Part shown: piece by piece, positions 8,591 through 17,869 of the stretch
Position numbering within the stretch: the first letter of the stretch is position 1
How the letters are laid out: each line of letters starts with the position of its first letter
From: Streptomyces sp. SID13031
GTDB lineage: Bacteria > Actinomycetota > Actinomycetes > Propionibacteriales > Kribbellaceae
Direction: 5' to 3'
DNA: 64,000 nt
NCBI RefSeq assembly: GCF_010548305.1
Contig: NZ_JAAGLV010000005.1
Span: forward strand, 62,001-126,000
The notes under the pieces: generated by a model
What the model was told of the DNA's origin: nothing
Databases searched by the model: none
The model's input: the letters and a program-made list of their open reading frames with translations, nothing else
Made by a program: the position numbers and the translations under genes

Positions 8591-9808
8591 TTACCAGTTG
8601 TCCGGTGGTGCGAGGGCGATGGTGGGGTCGCGGTCGGGTGGGCCGGCGGGGTGCCATTCGTCGTCGACGAGTTGATACGGGTGCCAGCGGCCGCTGTGGT
8701 CCAGGCGGGTCTGGCAGCAGACGGAGCCCGAGGTGGTGAGGTGGTTGTGGTCGGAGGTGATCGCGAGGTCGTCGTCGGCGGCCGCGAGCAACTCGGTGCG
8801 GGCGCGGGCGAGGTCGCCCGGGTCAGGCGACCATCGGTGCTCCAGGACATCGAGCGCGGCCGCGCCGCCGTACGACCAGGCCCGTACGCCGAGGGCGAGC
8901 TCGGCCGGCCGGTTCCACGCGGCCGCGAGTCGTTCGCGGAGTACGGGGTGGTCGGTCGCGAGGCGGACGCTGTCCTGCCACTCGTCGAGGATCCACGGGT
9001 CGGTGACGCCGGACAGTAGCGCGTTGAGCTGCGCGCGTGCTCGCCTGGCGGCGTCGAGTACCAGAAGCGGAAGGGTGGTCGGCTCCAGCTCGGGCAGGGG
9101 TCGGGTGCCGGCGACCGCGAGGTCCTCGATTGCGATCTTCGGTGGGAGTGGGGGAAGGTCGGGAAGTTGCTTGGCCTCGTGAGTCACCGCGACCGATGCC
9201 AGCAGGCCTTCTTCTGCGAGCATTTCGGGCGCCGGCGGCGCGGCGGTCCGGTGTTGCAAATCTTCCAGCAAGGTCTCGCGGGAGCGGCCGCGGAGGAGGA
9301 ACAGGACGAAGGGGTCTTCGTCGAGGAGCCAGCCGGCTTGGTAGCTGAGGCCGGCGGCGTGCTGGCAGGGGAGCTCCCAGCCGTCGCAGGTGCAGCTCGG
9401 ATCGAGGTCACCGATGCCCGGCAGCAGCGGTACGCCGGCGTCTTGGGCGGCCTCGACCAGGTCGTGGGGCATCTCGCCGTCGAGCAATGCCGCGATGTGG
9501 CCGGCGCGAGCTGCTACCTGGTCGAGGAAACGGGACCACTCGCCCTCGCCGAGTTGATCGATCTCGACCACGGCTTCATAGACCGCTTCGGGCGTGTAAA
9601 CCGTGGCGGCGAGTCGCCCGGGGCTGATGGTGATCGTGCCGACCTGTCCGGAGTTCGCAGTACGGCGGCCTTTGCGGAGCTGGTCGTTGTCGAGTGACGT
9701 GTCTTCGAGCGCCTGCACCCAGGCGCGCCCCCACCACGATTTCCCGCGTGTACTTCGCCCCGCGTGCGCCGGGAAGGCTGGGAATCCGCGGGCCTGCTCG
9801 CCGCTCAT
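8591..9808 (-). CDS. SWIM zinc-finger protein
   Basis: 405 residues from ATG 9808, which overlaps the helicase stop as ATGA. The opening 'GKSWWGRAWVQALE' and the zinc motif C-x-C-xn-C-x-H ('CTCDGWELPCQHAAGL') are typical of SWIM-domain proteins that sit beside SNF2 helicases in bacteria. The C-terminal part (from about residue 190) is alpha-helical and unassigned. The zinc finger is expected to bind DNA or protein. Coupling to the helicase suggests a shared DNA-remodelling or repair task, whose nature is not established from sequence. Confidence 0.86.
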   Translation of the reverse strand: MSGEQARGFPAFPAHAGRSTRGKSWWGRAWVQALEDTSLDNDQLRKGRRTANSGQVGTITISPGRLAATVYTPEAVYEAVVEIDQLGEGEWSRFLDQVAARAGHIAALLDGEMPHDLVEAAQDAGVPLLPGIGDLDPSCTCDGWELPCQHAAGLSYQAGWLLDEDPFVLFLLRGRSRETLLEDLQHRTAAPPAPEMLAEEGLLASVAVTHEAKQLPDLPPLPPKIAIEDLAVAGTRPLPELEPTTLPLLVLDAARRARAQLNALLSGVTDPWILDEWQDSVRLATDHPVLRERLAAAWNRPAELALGVRAWSYGGAAALDVLEHRWSPDPGDLARARTELLAAADDDLAITSDHNHLTTSGSVCCQTRLDHSGRWHPYQLVDDEWHPAGPPDRDPTIALAPPDNW

Positions 9809-12639
9809 CGGGCTGCTCGCAGTTCCACCAGATCGGCCAGCTCGGTATCGGTCAACTCGGTCAGTGCAGCCTCCCCGGCCGTCAGTACTGCGTCTGCCAG
9901 CGCGCGTTTGCTCTTCAGCATCGCCGCGATCCGGTCCTCGATGGTGCCCTCGGCAATCAATCGGTGCACCTGCACCGGCTTGGTCTGGCCGATCCGGTAC
10001 GCGCGGTCGGTCGCCTGGTCCTCGACAGCCGGGTTCCACCAGCGGTCGTAGTGCACGACGTGGTCGGCCCGGGTGAGGTTGAGCCCGGTGCCGGCCGCTT
10101 TGAGCGACAGCAGGAACACCGGGACCTCGCCGGCCTGGAACCGATCGACCAGCTCCTCACGCTTGCGCACCGGAGTACCGCCGTGGAGCAGTTGGGTGGG
10201 GATGCCGCGGTCGGCCAGGTGGCGTTCGAGTAGGCGTGCCATCGCGACGTACTGGGTGAAGACGAGCACCGCGCCGTCCTCGGCGATGATCGTCTCGAGC
10301 AGCTCGTCGAGGAGCTCGAGCTTGCCGGAGCGGCCGGCCAGCCGGGCGTCGTCGCCTTCCTTCAGGTAGTGCACCGGGTGGTTGCAGATCTGCTTGAGCC
10401 CGGTCAGCAGCTTCACGATCAGGCCGCGCCGGGCCATCTGGTCGCTCGCCGCGACCTCGTCGAGCAGCTCGCGGACGGTCGCTTCGTAGAGCACGACCTG
10501 CTCGCGGGTGAGCGAGACGGTCTGGTCGGTCTCCGTCTTGGGCGGCAGCTCGGGCGCGATCCCAGGATCGGATTTGCGCCGTCGGAGCAGGAACGGTTTG
10601 ACGAGTTTCGCCAGGCGCTCGGCGACGGCTTCGTCCTTGTCCGCTTCGATCGGCTGGGCCCATTGGGTGCGGAAGACGCTGAGCCGGCCGAGCAGTCCGG
10701 GAGTCGTCCAGTCGAGGATGGCCCAGAGCTCGGAGAGGTTGTTCTCCACCGGCGTACCGGTCAGGGCGACTCGGGCCAGTGCGGGGACCGTGCGCAGCGC
10801 CTTCGCAGTACCGGAGGTGGGGTTCTTGACGTGTTGGGCTTCGTCGGCGACGAGTAGGGCCCAGCGGTGCTCGGCCAGCCGGGCTGCGTCGCGTCGGAGA
10901 GTCCCGTACGTCGTGAGCACGAACCCGGTGTCGGCGCCTTCGAGTGAGCGGCCGGAGCCGTGGAACCGCACGACCGGCGTGCCTGGCGCGAATCGCTGGA
11001 TCTCGCGCTCCCAGTTGCCGAGGAGCGAGGCGGGGCAGACCACGAGCGTCGGGCCGGCGCTACCGGCCGCGAGCTGGCGGTGCAGGTGGAGGGAGATGAG
11101 GGTGATCGTCTTGCCGAGGCCCATGTCATCGGCGAGGCAGCCGCCGAGGCCGAGGTCGGTCATCCTTACGAGCCAGCGGAGGCCGCGGAGCTGGTAGTCG
11201 CGCAGGGTTGCCTGGAGTGCGGCGGGCGGCTCGATCGGGTCCTGGGAGCGCTCGGGGTCGGCGATCTTGGCGCGCAGCTCGTCCAGCCAGCGGGTCGGGG
11301 TGATGGCGACCTGCTGGCCGTTCAGCTCGGTGGTGCCGGTGAGGGCGGCGCTGAGCGCGTCGATCGCGGTGACCGGTTTGAGGACGCGTTCGCGTGCCTT
11401 GCGGGCCAGCTCGGGGTCGACGAGCATCCACTGGTCGCGCAGCCGGACGACCGGGCGGGTCGCCTCGGCGAGCCGGTCCAGCTCTGCCTCGGTCAGCGGG
11501 TCGTTGCCGAGGGCAACCTGCCAGCTGAAGTCGAGGGTGCCGTCGCCGCCGAAGAAGCTCGGCATGTCGGACGGCGGACCGTCGGCCGAGGTGATCGCGG
11601 CGCGGGCCGTCAGCTCGCGCCCGAGACTCCGTGGCCAGTGCAACTCGACGCCGGCCGCGGACAACCGCTGCGCGCCGGTGGCGAGCAGGCCGGCAACCTC
11701 TTCGTCTGCCAGCTCGAGCCGATCCGGTACTGCGGAATCGAGCAAGCGCGCCAAAGGCAACCAAACGCGCGCCGCCCGCCGGATCGCGAGTGTGGCGTCG
11801 ATGCGGGCGCGGGGGCCGAAGCCGCTCACGTCCTCCGCCCAGACGTCGGCGGCATCCCGTACGAGCGTCGGATCCTTCAAGCTGTGCAGCTGGACGACGG
11901 CCCGGAACGCGAGAGACTCGGGCATCTCGATCCTGAGCGAGATCCGCACGCCGGTATCGAGCCCGGCCGACACCTCGTCGGCCCATCCGCGCAACCGCGA
12001 TGCCTGCTGCGGCGCCTTGGCCGCGAACAACCCGGTGCCATGAGCCTTCACCGCCCCTGGCGACCGAGGCATCCCATCAGCAACAGCATCGAGGAACTGC
12101 CGAACCAACTCCTCCCCAACAGGCAACCGCAACCCCGCTGCCGCTTGCGCAGGGTGCCCGGAGTTGTCGGGCGGGGTGGTGGTGTGGGGGAGTGGGAGGC
12201 ATCTGGCCTGGAAGGGGATTGCTTCGGCGAGGTGGAGGATTCGGTCGACGTCGGTGGTGTCGAGGGGGCCGGCTCGCCAGGTGTCGTGGCCGGCGGGGGA
12301 GACGCCCGGGAGCAGGCGGCCGCGGGCTACGAGCTGGAGGGCGATCAGCGAGGCGGCTCCCCAGAATGCTGCTGCCGGGTGGGCGCCGGGGGTGGTGCGG
12401 ATGCGGCCGAGCACCGGTACGGCCCGGTCGATCGACAGCTCGATGACTTTGGTCGCGCGGATGACGAGGGCGTCGCCGTCCTTCGTCACCAGCTCGTGGG
12501 TCGACTGCTCACCGACCCCGAGCGGCAGGTCGCCTCCGGAGGGATCCCAGAAGGCGACCTTGCTGTCCCGCGGTGGATCGGCCGGGATGAACACCGCTGC
12601 CAGACCGGCCAACGCCCCCGCGTGCACATACCCAGCCAA
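9805..12639 (-). CDS. SNF2/HepA-type DEAD-box-like helicase
   Basis: 944 residues. The N-terminal ~450 residues are a bacterial SNF2-associated region with no enzyme motif I recognise. The SNF2 ATPase follows: motif I 'DDMGLGKTI', motif II 'ADEAQHVKNP' (DEAQ rather than DEAH/DEGH), motif III 'LTGTPVENN'. Helicase C carries 'HYDRWWNPAVEDQATDRAYRIGQ'. It is expected to be an ATP-driven DNA translocase rather than a strand-separating helicase. The start appears to be TTG at 12639, supported by GGGGAGAG upstream on the minus strand. The stop overlaps the SWIM gene. Confidence 0.92.
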   Translation of the reverse strand: MAGYVHAGALAGLAAVFIPADPPRDSKVAFWDPSGGDLPLGVGEQSTHELVTKDGDALVIRATKVIELSIDRAVPVLGRIRTTPGAHPAAAFWGAASLIALQLVARGRLLPGVSPAGHDTWRAGPLDTTDVDRILHLAEAIPFQARCLPLPHTTTPPDNSGHPAQAAAGLRLPVGEELVRQFLDAVADGMPRSPGAVKAHGTGLFAAKAPQQASRLRGWADEVSAGLDTGVRISLRIEMPESLAFRAVVQLHSLKDPTLVRDAADVWAEDVSGFGPRARIDATLAIRRAARVWLPLARLLDSAVPDRLELADEEVAGLLATGAQRLSAAGVELHWPRSLGRELTARAAITSADGPPSDMPSFFGGDGTLDFSWQVALGNDPLTEAELDRLAEATRPVVRLRDQWMLVDPELARKARERVLKPVTAIDALSAALTGTTELNGQQVAITPTRWLDELRAKIADPERSQDPIEPPAALQATLRDYQLRGLRWLVRMTDLGLGGCLADDMGLGKTITLISLHLHRQLAAGSAGPTLVVCPASLLGNWEREIQRFAPGTPVVRFHGSGRSLEGADTGFVLTTYGTLRRDAARLAEHRWALLVADEAQHVKNPTSGTAKALRTVPALARVALTGTPVENNLSELWAILDWTTPGLLGRLSVFRTQWAQPIEADKDEAVAERLAKLVKPFLLRRRKSDPGIAPELPPKTETDQTVSLTREQVVLYEATVRELLDEVAASDQMARRGLIVKLLTGLKQICNHPVHYLKEGDDARLAGRSGKLELLDELLETIIAEDGAVLVFTQYVAMARLLERHLADRGIPTQLLHGGTPVRKREELVDRFQAGEVPVFLLSLKAAGTGLNLTRADHVVHYDRWWNPAVEDQATDRAYRIGQTKPVQVHRLIAEGTIEDRIAAMLKSKRALADAVLTAGEAALTELTDTELADLVELRAAR

Positions 12640-12651
12640 ACTGCTCTCCCC

Positions 12652-12689
12652 GTCTTGAATGGATCAACCTGTCTTGAACGGATCAGACC
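12652..12689. repeat. imperfect 19-bp tandem repeat between ABC exporter and helicase genes
   Basis: Two adjacent units starting GTCTTGAA(T/C)GGATCA. The second runs into the ABC exporter stop codon. It lies upstream of the helicase start. Function unknown. Confidence 0.5.
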
Positions 12690-14569
12690 GCGCCGACCGG
12701 AACTTCTCCGGCCTGGTCGAACTGTGTCCGGTGCAGTTCCTCGTACCGCCCGGCGGCGGCCAGCAACTCCGTGTGGGTGCCCTGCTCGACGATCCGCCCG
12801 TCCTCGATCACGAGGATCTGGTCGGCCGCCCGGATGGTGGAGAGCCGGTGCGCGATCACCACTGCCGTCCGCCCTTCCAGCGCCTCGGCCAACGCCGCCT
12901 GTACTGCGGCCTCGGAGGTCGAGTCCAGCGCTGCGGTCGCCTCGTCGAGGATCACGACCCGCGGTTGAGCCAGCAGCAACCGCGCGATCGTCAACCGTTG
13001 CCGCTCACCACCGGAGAACCGGTACCCACGCTCGCCGACGACCGTCTCCAGCTGGTCAGGCAGCGCCTGGACCAGGTCGAAGAGCCGAGCCCGCCGCAAG
13101 GCTTCCCAGAGGTCAGCTTCGGACGCCTCGGGCTGAGCGAGCAGCAGATTCTCCCGGAGACTGTCGTGGAACAGGTGACCGTCCTGCGTCACCATCCCCA
13201 GCGTGTCTCGTAGCGACTCCGCCGTCACATCGCGGACGTCGACCCCGGCGAGCTTCACCGAGCCCGCGTCCACGTCGTACAGGCGGGGGATCAGCTGCGC
13301 GATCGTCGACTTGCCGGCCCCGGATGATCCGACGAGTGCGACCATCTGTCCCGGCTCGGCCCTGAAGGAGATCTCGTGCAGCACGTCGACGCCGCCGCGG
13401 GTGTCGAGCTTCGCCACCTCCTCCAGCGACGCCAGCGAGACCTTGTCCGCCGACGGATAGGCGAACCGCACCTTCGAGAACTCGACCGACACCGGCCCGG
13501 CCGGCACCACACCGGCATCCGGCTTGTCCTGGATCAGCGGCTCGAGATCAAGCACCTCGAAGACCCGCTCGAAGCTGACCAGTGCGGTCATCACCTCTAG
13601 GCGCGCACTCGCCAGCGCGGTCAAGGGCGAGTAGAGCCGGGTCAGCAGCAGCGCCATCGACACCACGGCACCCGCGTCGAGCTGATCGCGCAGTGCGTAG
13701 AACCCGCCCAGCCCGTAGACGACCGCGAGCGCCAGCGCCGAGACCAGCGTCAGCGAGGTCACGAACACCCACTGCACCATCGCGGTCCGGACGCCGATGT
13801 CGCGCACCCGGCGGGCCCGCACCGCGAACTCGTGCGACTCGCGAGCCGGTCGCCCGAACAGCTTCACCAAGGTCGCGCCAGGCGCCGAGAACCGCTCGGT
13901 CATCTGCGTGCTCATGGTCGCGTTGTAGTCGGCCGCTTCGCGTTGCAGCCCGGCCAGCCGTGCCCCGATCCGGCGGGCCGGGATCACGAAGACGGGCAGG
14001 ATGATGAGCGCGAGCAAGGTGATCTGCCACGAGACCCCGAGCATCACGACGAGCGTCAGCACCAGCGTCACCAGGTTGCTGACGACGCCCGACAGCGTGT
14101 CGCTGAAGGCGCGTTGTGCTCCGATCACGTCGTTGTTGAGCCGGGACACCAGAGCGCCCGTCCGGGTCCGGGTGAAGAAGGCGATCGGCATCTTCTGGAT
14201 GTGGTCGAACACGGCCGTCCGCAGGTCGAGGATCAGCCCTTCACCGATACCGGCCGACAACCACCGGGTCAGCAGCCCGATGCCGGCCTCGGCGACCGCG
14301 ATCAGCGCGATCAGGATCGCCAGCCGTAGTACGAGCCCGAACTCCTTGCCGTCGACGATCGCGTTCACCACCTGGCCCGCGAGCACCGGAGTGGCGACCG
14401 CCAGGATCGCGGCGCCGATGCTGAGCAGCAGGAACAGCAGCAGCTGGCGCTTGTGCGGCCGGGCGAAGGCGAGGATTCGCTTGAGGGTCGCCTTCGAGAA
14501 CGGCCGTTTCTCGTCCTGGGCGTGCATGGCGTGGTACATCGAGTTCCACGCGGTCATTTCCATACTCAC
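12683..14569 (-). CDS. ABC exporter, fused membrane and ATPase domains
   Basis: 628 residues, an MsbA/LmrA-type half transporter with six membrane helices (about residues 35-330) and a C-terminal ATPase. Walker A is 'GSSGAGKST', the signature is 'FSGGERQRLTIARLLL', and Walker B with the catalytic Glu is 'VVILDEATAALD'. All catalytic residues are intact, so it can work as a homodimer exporting drugs or lipids. The start is GTG 14569 with GGAG upstream. It is divergent from the TetR gene at 14736, which probably regulates it. Confidence 0.92.
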   Translation of the reverse strand: MSMEMTAWNSMYHAMHAQDEKRPFSKATLKRILAFARPHKRQLLLFLLLSIGAAILAVATPVLAGQVVNAIVDGKEFGLVLRLAILIALIAVAEAGIGLLTRWLSAGIGEGLILDLRTAVFDHIQKMPIAFFTRTRTGALVSRLNNDVIGAQRAFSDTLSGVVSNLVTLVLTLVVMLGVSWQITLLALIILPVFVIPARRIGARLAGLQREAADYNATMSTQMTERFSAPGATLVKLFGRPARESHEFAVRARRVRDIGVRTAMVQWVFVTSLTLVSALALAVVYGLGGFYALRDQLDAGAVVSMALLLTRLYSPLTALASARLEVMTALVSFERVFEVLDLEPLIQDKPDAGVVPAGPVSVEFSKVRFAYPSADKVSLASLEEVAKLDTRGGVDVLHEISFRAEPGQMVALVGSSGAGKSTIAQLIPRLYDVDAGSVKLAGVDVRDVTAESLRDTLGMVTQDGHLFHDSLRENLLLAQPEASEADLWEALRRARLFDLVQALPDQLETVVGERGYRFSGGERQRLTIARLLLAQPRVVILDEATAALDSTSEAAVQAALAEALEGRTAVVIAHRLSTIRAADQILVIEDGRIVEQGTHTELLAAAGRYEELHRTQFDQAGEVPVGAV

Positions 14570-14689
14570 GGTGTGGCTCCGGTGTCGAGGACAAGACGAA
14601 GACGATGATCCACCCGACCACCGACAGTTTCCGAACCTAGAACCTCAACAGAACTAGAGGTCAAGCTCCCCACCTAATTGAGTACGCTG

Positions 14690-14705
14690 TACGAAGTAGC
14701 CGTAC
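14690..14705. promoter_or_regulatory. candidate TetR operator between ABC exporter and TetR genes
   Basis: Inverted repeat GTACG-AAGTAG-CGTAC, 31 bases before the TetR start and about 120 bases before the exporter start. Its size fits TetR sites. Overlapping GTACG half-sites at 14683 suggest more than one bound dimer. Confidence 0.45.
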
Positions 14706-14735
14706 GAGTGTAGCCAATCCCGGAGAAAGTTGCAC

Positions 14736-15491
14736 ATGACCCAGGAATACAGCGGTAGCGGGGACCCCGCGAAGAGTCTGGAGTTGCTCTGGGGGTTGCA
14801 GTCGAAGCCGACGCGGGGGCCGAAGCCGGCGCTCACGGTCGGCAAGATCGTCGACGCCGCGCTCGGGATCGCCGACGCGGAGGGGCTCGCGGCGATGTCG
14901 ATCCGGCGGGTCGCCGACGAGCTCGGTGTCGGAGCGATGACGCTGTACCGCTATGTGCCCGGCAAGGGTGAGCTGATCGACGTCATGGTCGACACCGCGT
15001 ACCGCGAGCTGCCGCTGCGCGAGGTGGCCGGCGATTGGCGGGTCAGGCTCGACGAGGTCGCCCGGGAGATCCGCGAGCTGTACCTGAGGCACCCGTGGCT
15101 CCTGCAGGTCGCGGTGAGCCGGCCGCCACTCGGGCCGGGGGTGATGGCGAAGTACGAGTATGAACTCGGGGCCGTCGAGGGGATCGGTCTGACCGATGTC
15201 GAGATGGATGCGGCCGTCGCCTTGGTCAACGGGTACGTGCATGGCGCAGTACGGAGTGCGGTCGAAGCGGTCCAGGTGATCCGGAGTTCTGGTATCACTG
15301 ACAAGGAGTGGTGGCTTGCGCATGAGCCGCTGCTCGACAAGATCGGCGACACGAAGAAATACCCGCTCGCGTCCCGCGTCGGTACTACGGTCGGTCAGGA
15401 GTTCGACGCGCCGTACGACTCGGACCACGGTTTCGAGTTCGGTCTGGCCCGGGTGCTCGACGGAATCGCGACACTTCTCCGGGACCGGTGA
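14736..15491 (+). CDS. TetR-family transcriptional regulator
   Basis: About 251 residues from ATG 14736 (GGAGAAAG upstream). The N-terminal helix-turn-helix is in 'MSIRRVADELGVGAMTLYRYVPGKGELIDVM', preceded by the 'RGPKPALTVGKIVDAAL' motif of a TetR subfamily also seen in the regulator at 55843. The larger C-terminal ligand domain is typical of this subfamily. It is divergent from the ABC exporter at 12683, so it is the probable repressor of that exporter and of itself. The ligand cannot be told from sequence. Confidence 0.91.
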   Translation: MTQEYSGSGDPAKSLELLWGLQSKPTRGPKPALTVGKIVDAALGIADAEGLAAMSIRRVADELGVGAMTLYRYVPGKGELIDVMVDTAYRELPLREVAGDWRVRLDEVAREIRELYLRHPWLLQVAVSRPPLGPGVMAKYEYELGAVEGIGLTDVEMDAAVALVNGYVHGAVRSAVEAVQVIRSSGITDKEWWLAHEPLLDKIGDTKKYPLASRVGTTVGQEFDAPYDSDHGFEFGLARVLDGIATLLRDR

Positions 15492-15497
15492 ATGCAG

Positions 15498-15526
15498 TTG
15501 TGAGTGAGTGCTCACTCAGTTAGTCT
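15498..15526 (+). promoter_or_regulatory. promoter of the second TetR operon, giving a leaderless start
   Basis: TTGTGA, 17 bases, TAGTCT. The GTG at 15534 lies 7 bases after the -10, where transcription should begin. This supports 15534 over the upstream GTG at 15504. Confidence 0.65.
15501..15518. promoter_or_regulatory. TetR operator inside the promoter spacer
   Basis: Perfect palindrome TGAGTGA-GTGC-TCACTCA, lying between the -35 and -10 boxes. This is the ideal place for autorepression, and the form is typical for TetR regulators of ABC exporters. Confidence 0.75.
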
Positions 15527-15533
15527 CGGCCGG

Positions 15534-16136
15534 GTGAGCCCACGAGCGACACCCCTGCCACCCGACGAGCGCCGCGCAGCGCTCGTCAAGGCGACCCTGC
15601 CGTTGCTGGAGAAGTACGGCGTCGATGTGAGCACCCGGCAGATCGCCGAGGCCGCCGGCGTCGCGGAGGGCACGATCTTCCGTGCCTTCGGCAGCAAGGA
15701 CGCCCTGATCGACGCCACCTTCAAGACGGCGTTCGACGTCGAGCCGTTCATCGAGGCGCTGGCCAAGGTCGACCGGCTGCTGCCGCTGCGGGAGCGGATG
15801 ATCGTCGCCGTCGGCATCGCCCAGTCCCGGTTGAGCAAGGTCTTCAAGCTCTTCATGGCGATGCGGATGCACCAGCGGCCGGACTGGAAGGGCGATCCCG
15901 ACGAGCGGACCAAGGCGCGAGCGGACGGCGTCCGCGCCGACGCGGCCTTCGCCGACATCCTCCAGCCGGACGCCGGGCAGTTGCGGCTGCCGCTCGACGA
16001 GGTCGTCCACCGGCTGCGGCTGCTCACCTTCGCCGCCACCCACCCACTGATTTCGGACGGCCGGACCATGACCGCCGAGGAGATCGTCGACTTCGCGCTC
16101 GACGGTGTCCGCCTCCACGAACCCGGGGATCGCTGA
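15534..16136 (+). CDS. TetR-family regulator of the heterodimeric ABC exporter
   Basis: 200 residues, with the N-terminal DNA-binding domain 'VSTRQIAEAAGVAEGTIFRAFGSKDALIDATF'. I place the start at GTG 15534 because the palindromic operator and promoter occupy the bases upstream; the mRNA would be leaderless. The stop overlaps the ATG of the next exporter gene (TGATG). It therefore most likely represses the three-gene operon 15534-19941 in response to an exported compound. Confidence 0.9.
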   Translation: MSPRATPLPPDERRAALVKATLPLLEKYGVDVSTRQIAEAAGVAEGTIFRAFGSKDALIDATFKTAFDVEPFIEALAKVDRLLPLRERMIVAVGIAQSRLSKVFKLFMAMRMHQRPDWKGDPDERTKARADGVRADAAFADILQPDAGQLRLPLDEVVHRLRLLTFAATHPLISDGRTMTAEEIVDFALDGVRLHEPGDR

Positions 16137-17869
16137 TGTTACTTCGCCTGCTGCGTACGCACTTACGCCCGTACGCCGGCAATCTGTCCATGGTGGTGGT
16201 CCTGCAACTGATCGGGACGATCGCCTCTCTCTACCTGCCCAGCCTGAACGGCAAGATCATCGACAACGGCGTCGCCAAGGGTGATACCGGCTACATCGTC
16301 GAGAACGGCGGCTGGATGCTCGGCATCAGCCTGGTGCAGATCGTCTGTACCGTGGCGGCGGTCTACTTCGGCGCGAAGACGGCGGCTCTGTTCGGCCGGG
16401 ACGTGCGCGCGGCGGTGTTCCACCGGGTCGGCGAGTTCTCGGCCCGCGAGGTCAACCAGTTCGGCGCGCCGACGCTGATCTCCCGCAGTACCAACGACGT
16501 CACCCAGGTGCAGATGCTGGTCGTCACCACCTGCACGATGCTGGTCGCGGCGCCGATCACGATGGTCGGCGGCATCTTCATGGCGGTCCGCGAGGACGTC
16601 GGGCTGTCCTGGCTGGTGGCCGTCGCCGTACCGTTGCTGGCGGCATCGATCGGCCTGATCGCCAGCCGGATGGTGCCGCAGTTCCGCAAGATGCAGGTCA
16701 ACATCGACTCGGTCAACCGGGTGCTGCGCGAGCAGATCACCGGTATCCGGGTGGTCCGCGCCTTCGTCCGCGAGCCGCACGAGACCGAGCGCTTCGGCGA
16801 GGCGAACACGAACGTCACCAACACCGCGATCTCGGCCGGCCGGCTGATGGCGCTGGTCTTCCCGGTGGTGATGCTGATCCTGAACCTGTCCACCGTCGCG
16901 GTGCTGTGGTTCGGCGCCTCCCGGGTGGAGAACGGCGCGATGATGATCGGCCAGCTGACAGCGTTCATCAGCTACCTGATCCAGATCCTGTTCTCGGTGA
17001 TGATGGCGACCTTCGTGATGATCATGGTGCCGCGCGCCGCGGTCTGCGCGGACCGGATCAGCGAGGTGCTCGACACCGAGTCCTCGGTCCGCCCGCCGGT
17101 CACCCCGATGACGCAGTTCACCGGCGCCGGCGAGCTCGTCTTCGAGAACGCGACCTTCGAGTACCCCGGCGCGGCCGAGCCCGTACTACGGGATGTCAGC
17201 TTCACCGCGTCGCCTGGCCAGACGACGGCCATCATCGGTAGTACCGGTGCTGGTAAGACAACCCTCTTGTCCCTCGTGCCGCGACTGTTCGACACCACCG
17301 GCGGCCGGGTGCTCGTGGACGGTATCGACGTCCGCAACATCGAGCCGGACTCGCTGTGGGAGCGGATCGGTCTGGTCCCGCAACGGCCGTACCTGTTCTC
17401 CGGGACGGTCGCGAGCAACCTGCGCTACGGCAACCCCGCGGCCACCGACGAGGACCTGTGGGACGCGCTCACGATTGCCCAGGGCAAGGACTTCGTCGAA
17501 GGGATGGCGCTGGGCCTGGAGGCGCCGATCTCGCAGGGCGGTACGAACGTGTCCGGTGGTCAGCGGCAGCGGCTGGCGATCGCCCGGGCGCTGGTCCGCA
17601 AACCGGAGATCTATCTGTTCGACGACTCGTTCTCCGCGCTCGACCTGTCCACCGACGCCCGGCTGCGGGCCGCGCTCGCGCCGGTCACCGCCAACGCCTG
17701 CGTGGTGATCGTCGCCCAGCGGGTGTCCACGATCATCGACGCAGACCAGATCATCGTGGTCGAGGACGGCGGAGTAGTCGGCAGGGGCAACCATGACGAA
17801 CTTCTCCAGACCTGTCCGACATATGTCGAGATCGTGGAGTCCCAGCGGTCCGCGGAGGAAGCAGCATGA
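16136..17869 (+). CDS. ABC exporter half-transporter with degenerate catalytic site
   Basis: 577 residues with six membrane helices, then an ATPase with Walker A 'GSTGAGKTT' and signature 'VSGGQRQRLAIARAL'. Walker B is 'IYLFDDSFSALD'. The catalytic Glu after Walker B is Asp here, as in the degenerate subunit of heterodimeric exporters such as TM287/TM288. It overlaps the next gene by four bases, so the two subunits are made together. Likely role: multidrug or lipid export. Confidence 0.93.
   Translation: MLLRLLRTHLRPYAGNLSMVVVLQLIGTIASLYLPSLNGKIIDNGVAKGDTGYIVENGGWMLGISLVQIVCTVAAVYFGAKTAALFGRDVRAAVFHRVGEFSAREVNQFGAPTLISRSTNDVTQVQMLVVTTCTMLVAAPITMVGGIFMAVREDVGLSWLVAVAVPLLAASIGLIASRMVPQFRKMQVNIDSVNRVLREQITGIRVVRAFVREPHETERFGEANTNVTNTAISAGRLMALVFPVVMLILNLSTVAVLWFGASRVENGAMMIGQLTAFISYLIQILFSVMMATFVMIMVPRAAVCADRISEVLDTESSVRPPVTPMTQFTGAGELVFENATFEYPGAAEPVLRDVSFTASPGQTTAIIGSTGAGKTTLLSLVPRLFDTTGGRVLVDGIDVRNIEPDSLWERIGLVPQRPYLFSGTVASNLRYGNPAATDEDLWDALTIAQGKDFVEGMALGLEAPISQGGTNVSGGQRQRLAIARALVRKPEIYLFDDSFSALDLSTDARLRAALAPVTANACVVIVAQRVSTIIDADQIIVVEDGGVVGRGNHDELLQTCPTYVEIVESQRSAEEAA

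Noticed and set aside
10960..13365. Long plus-strand open frame of about 800 codons
   Set aside because: It is antisense to the SNF2 helicase and ABC exporter, whose motifs are clear. GC-rich DNA leaves long mirror frames open; its protein is low-complexity and spans two genes and the gap between them.
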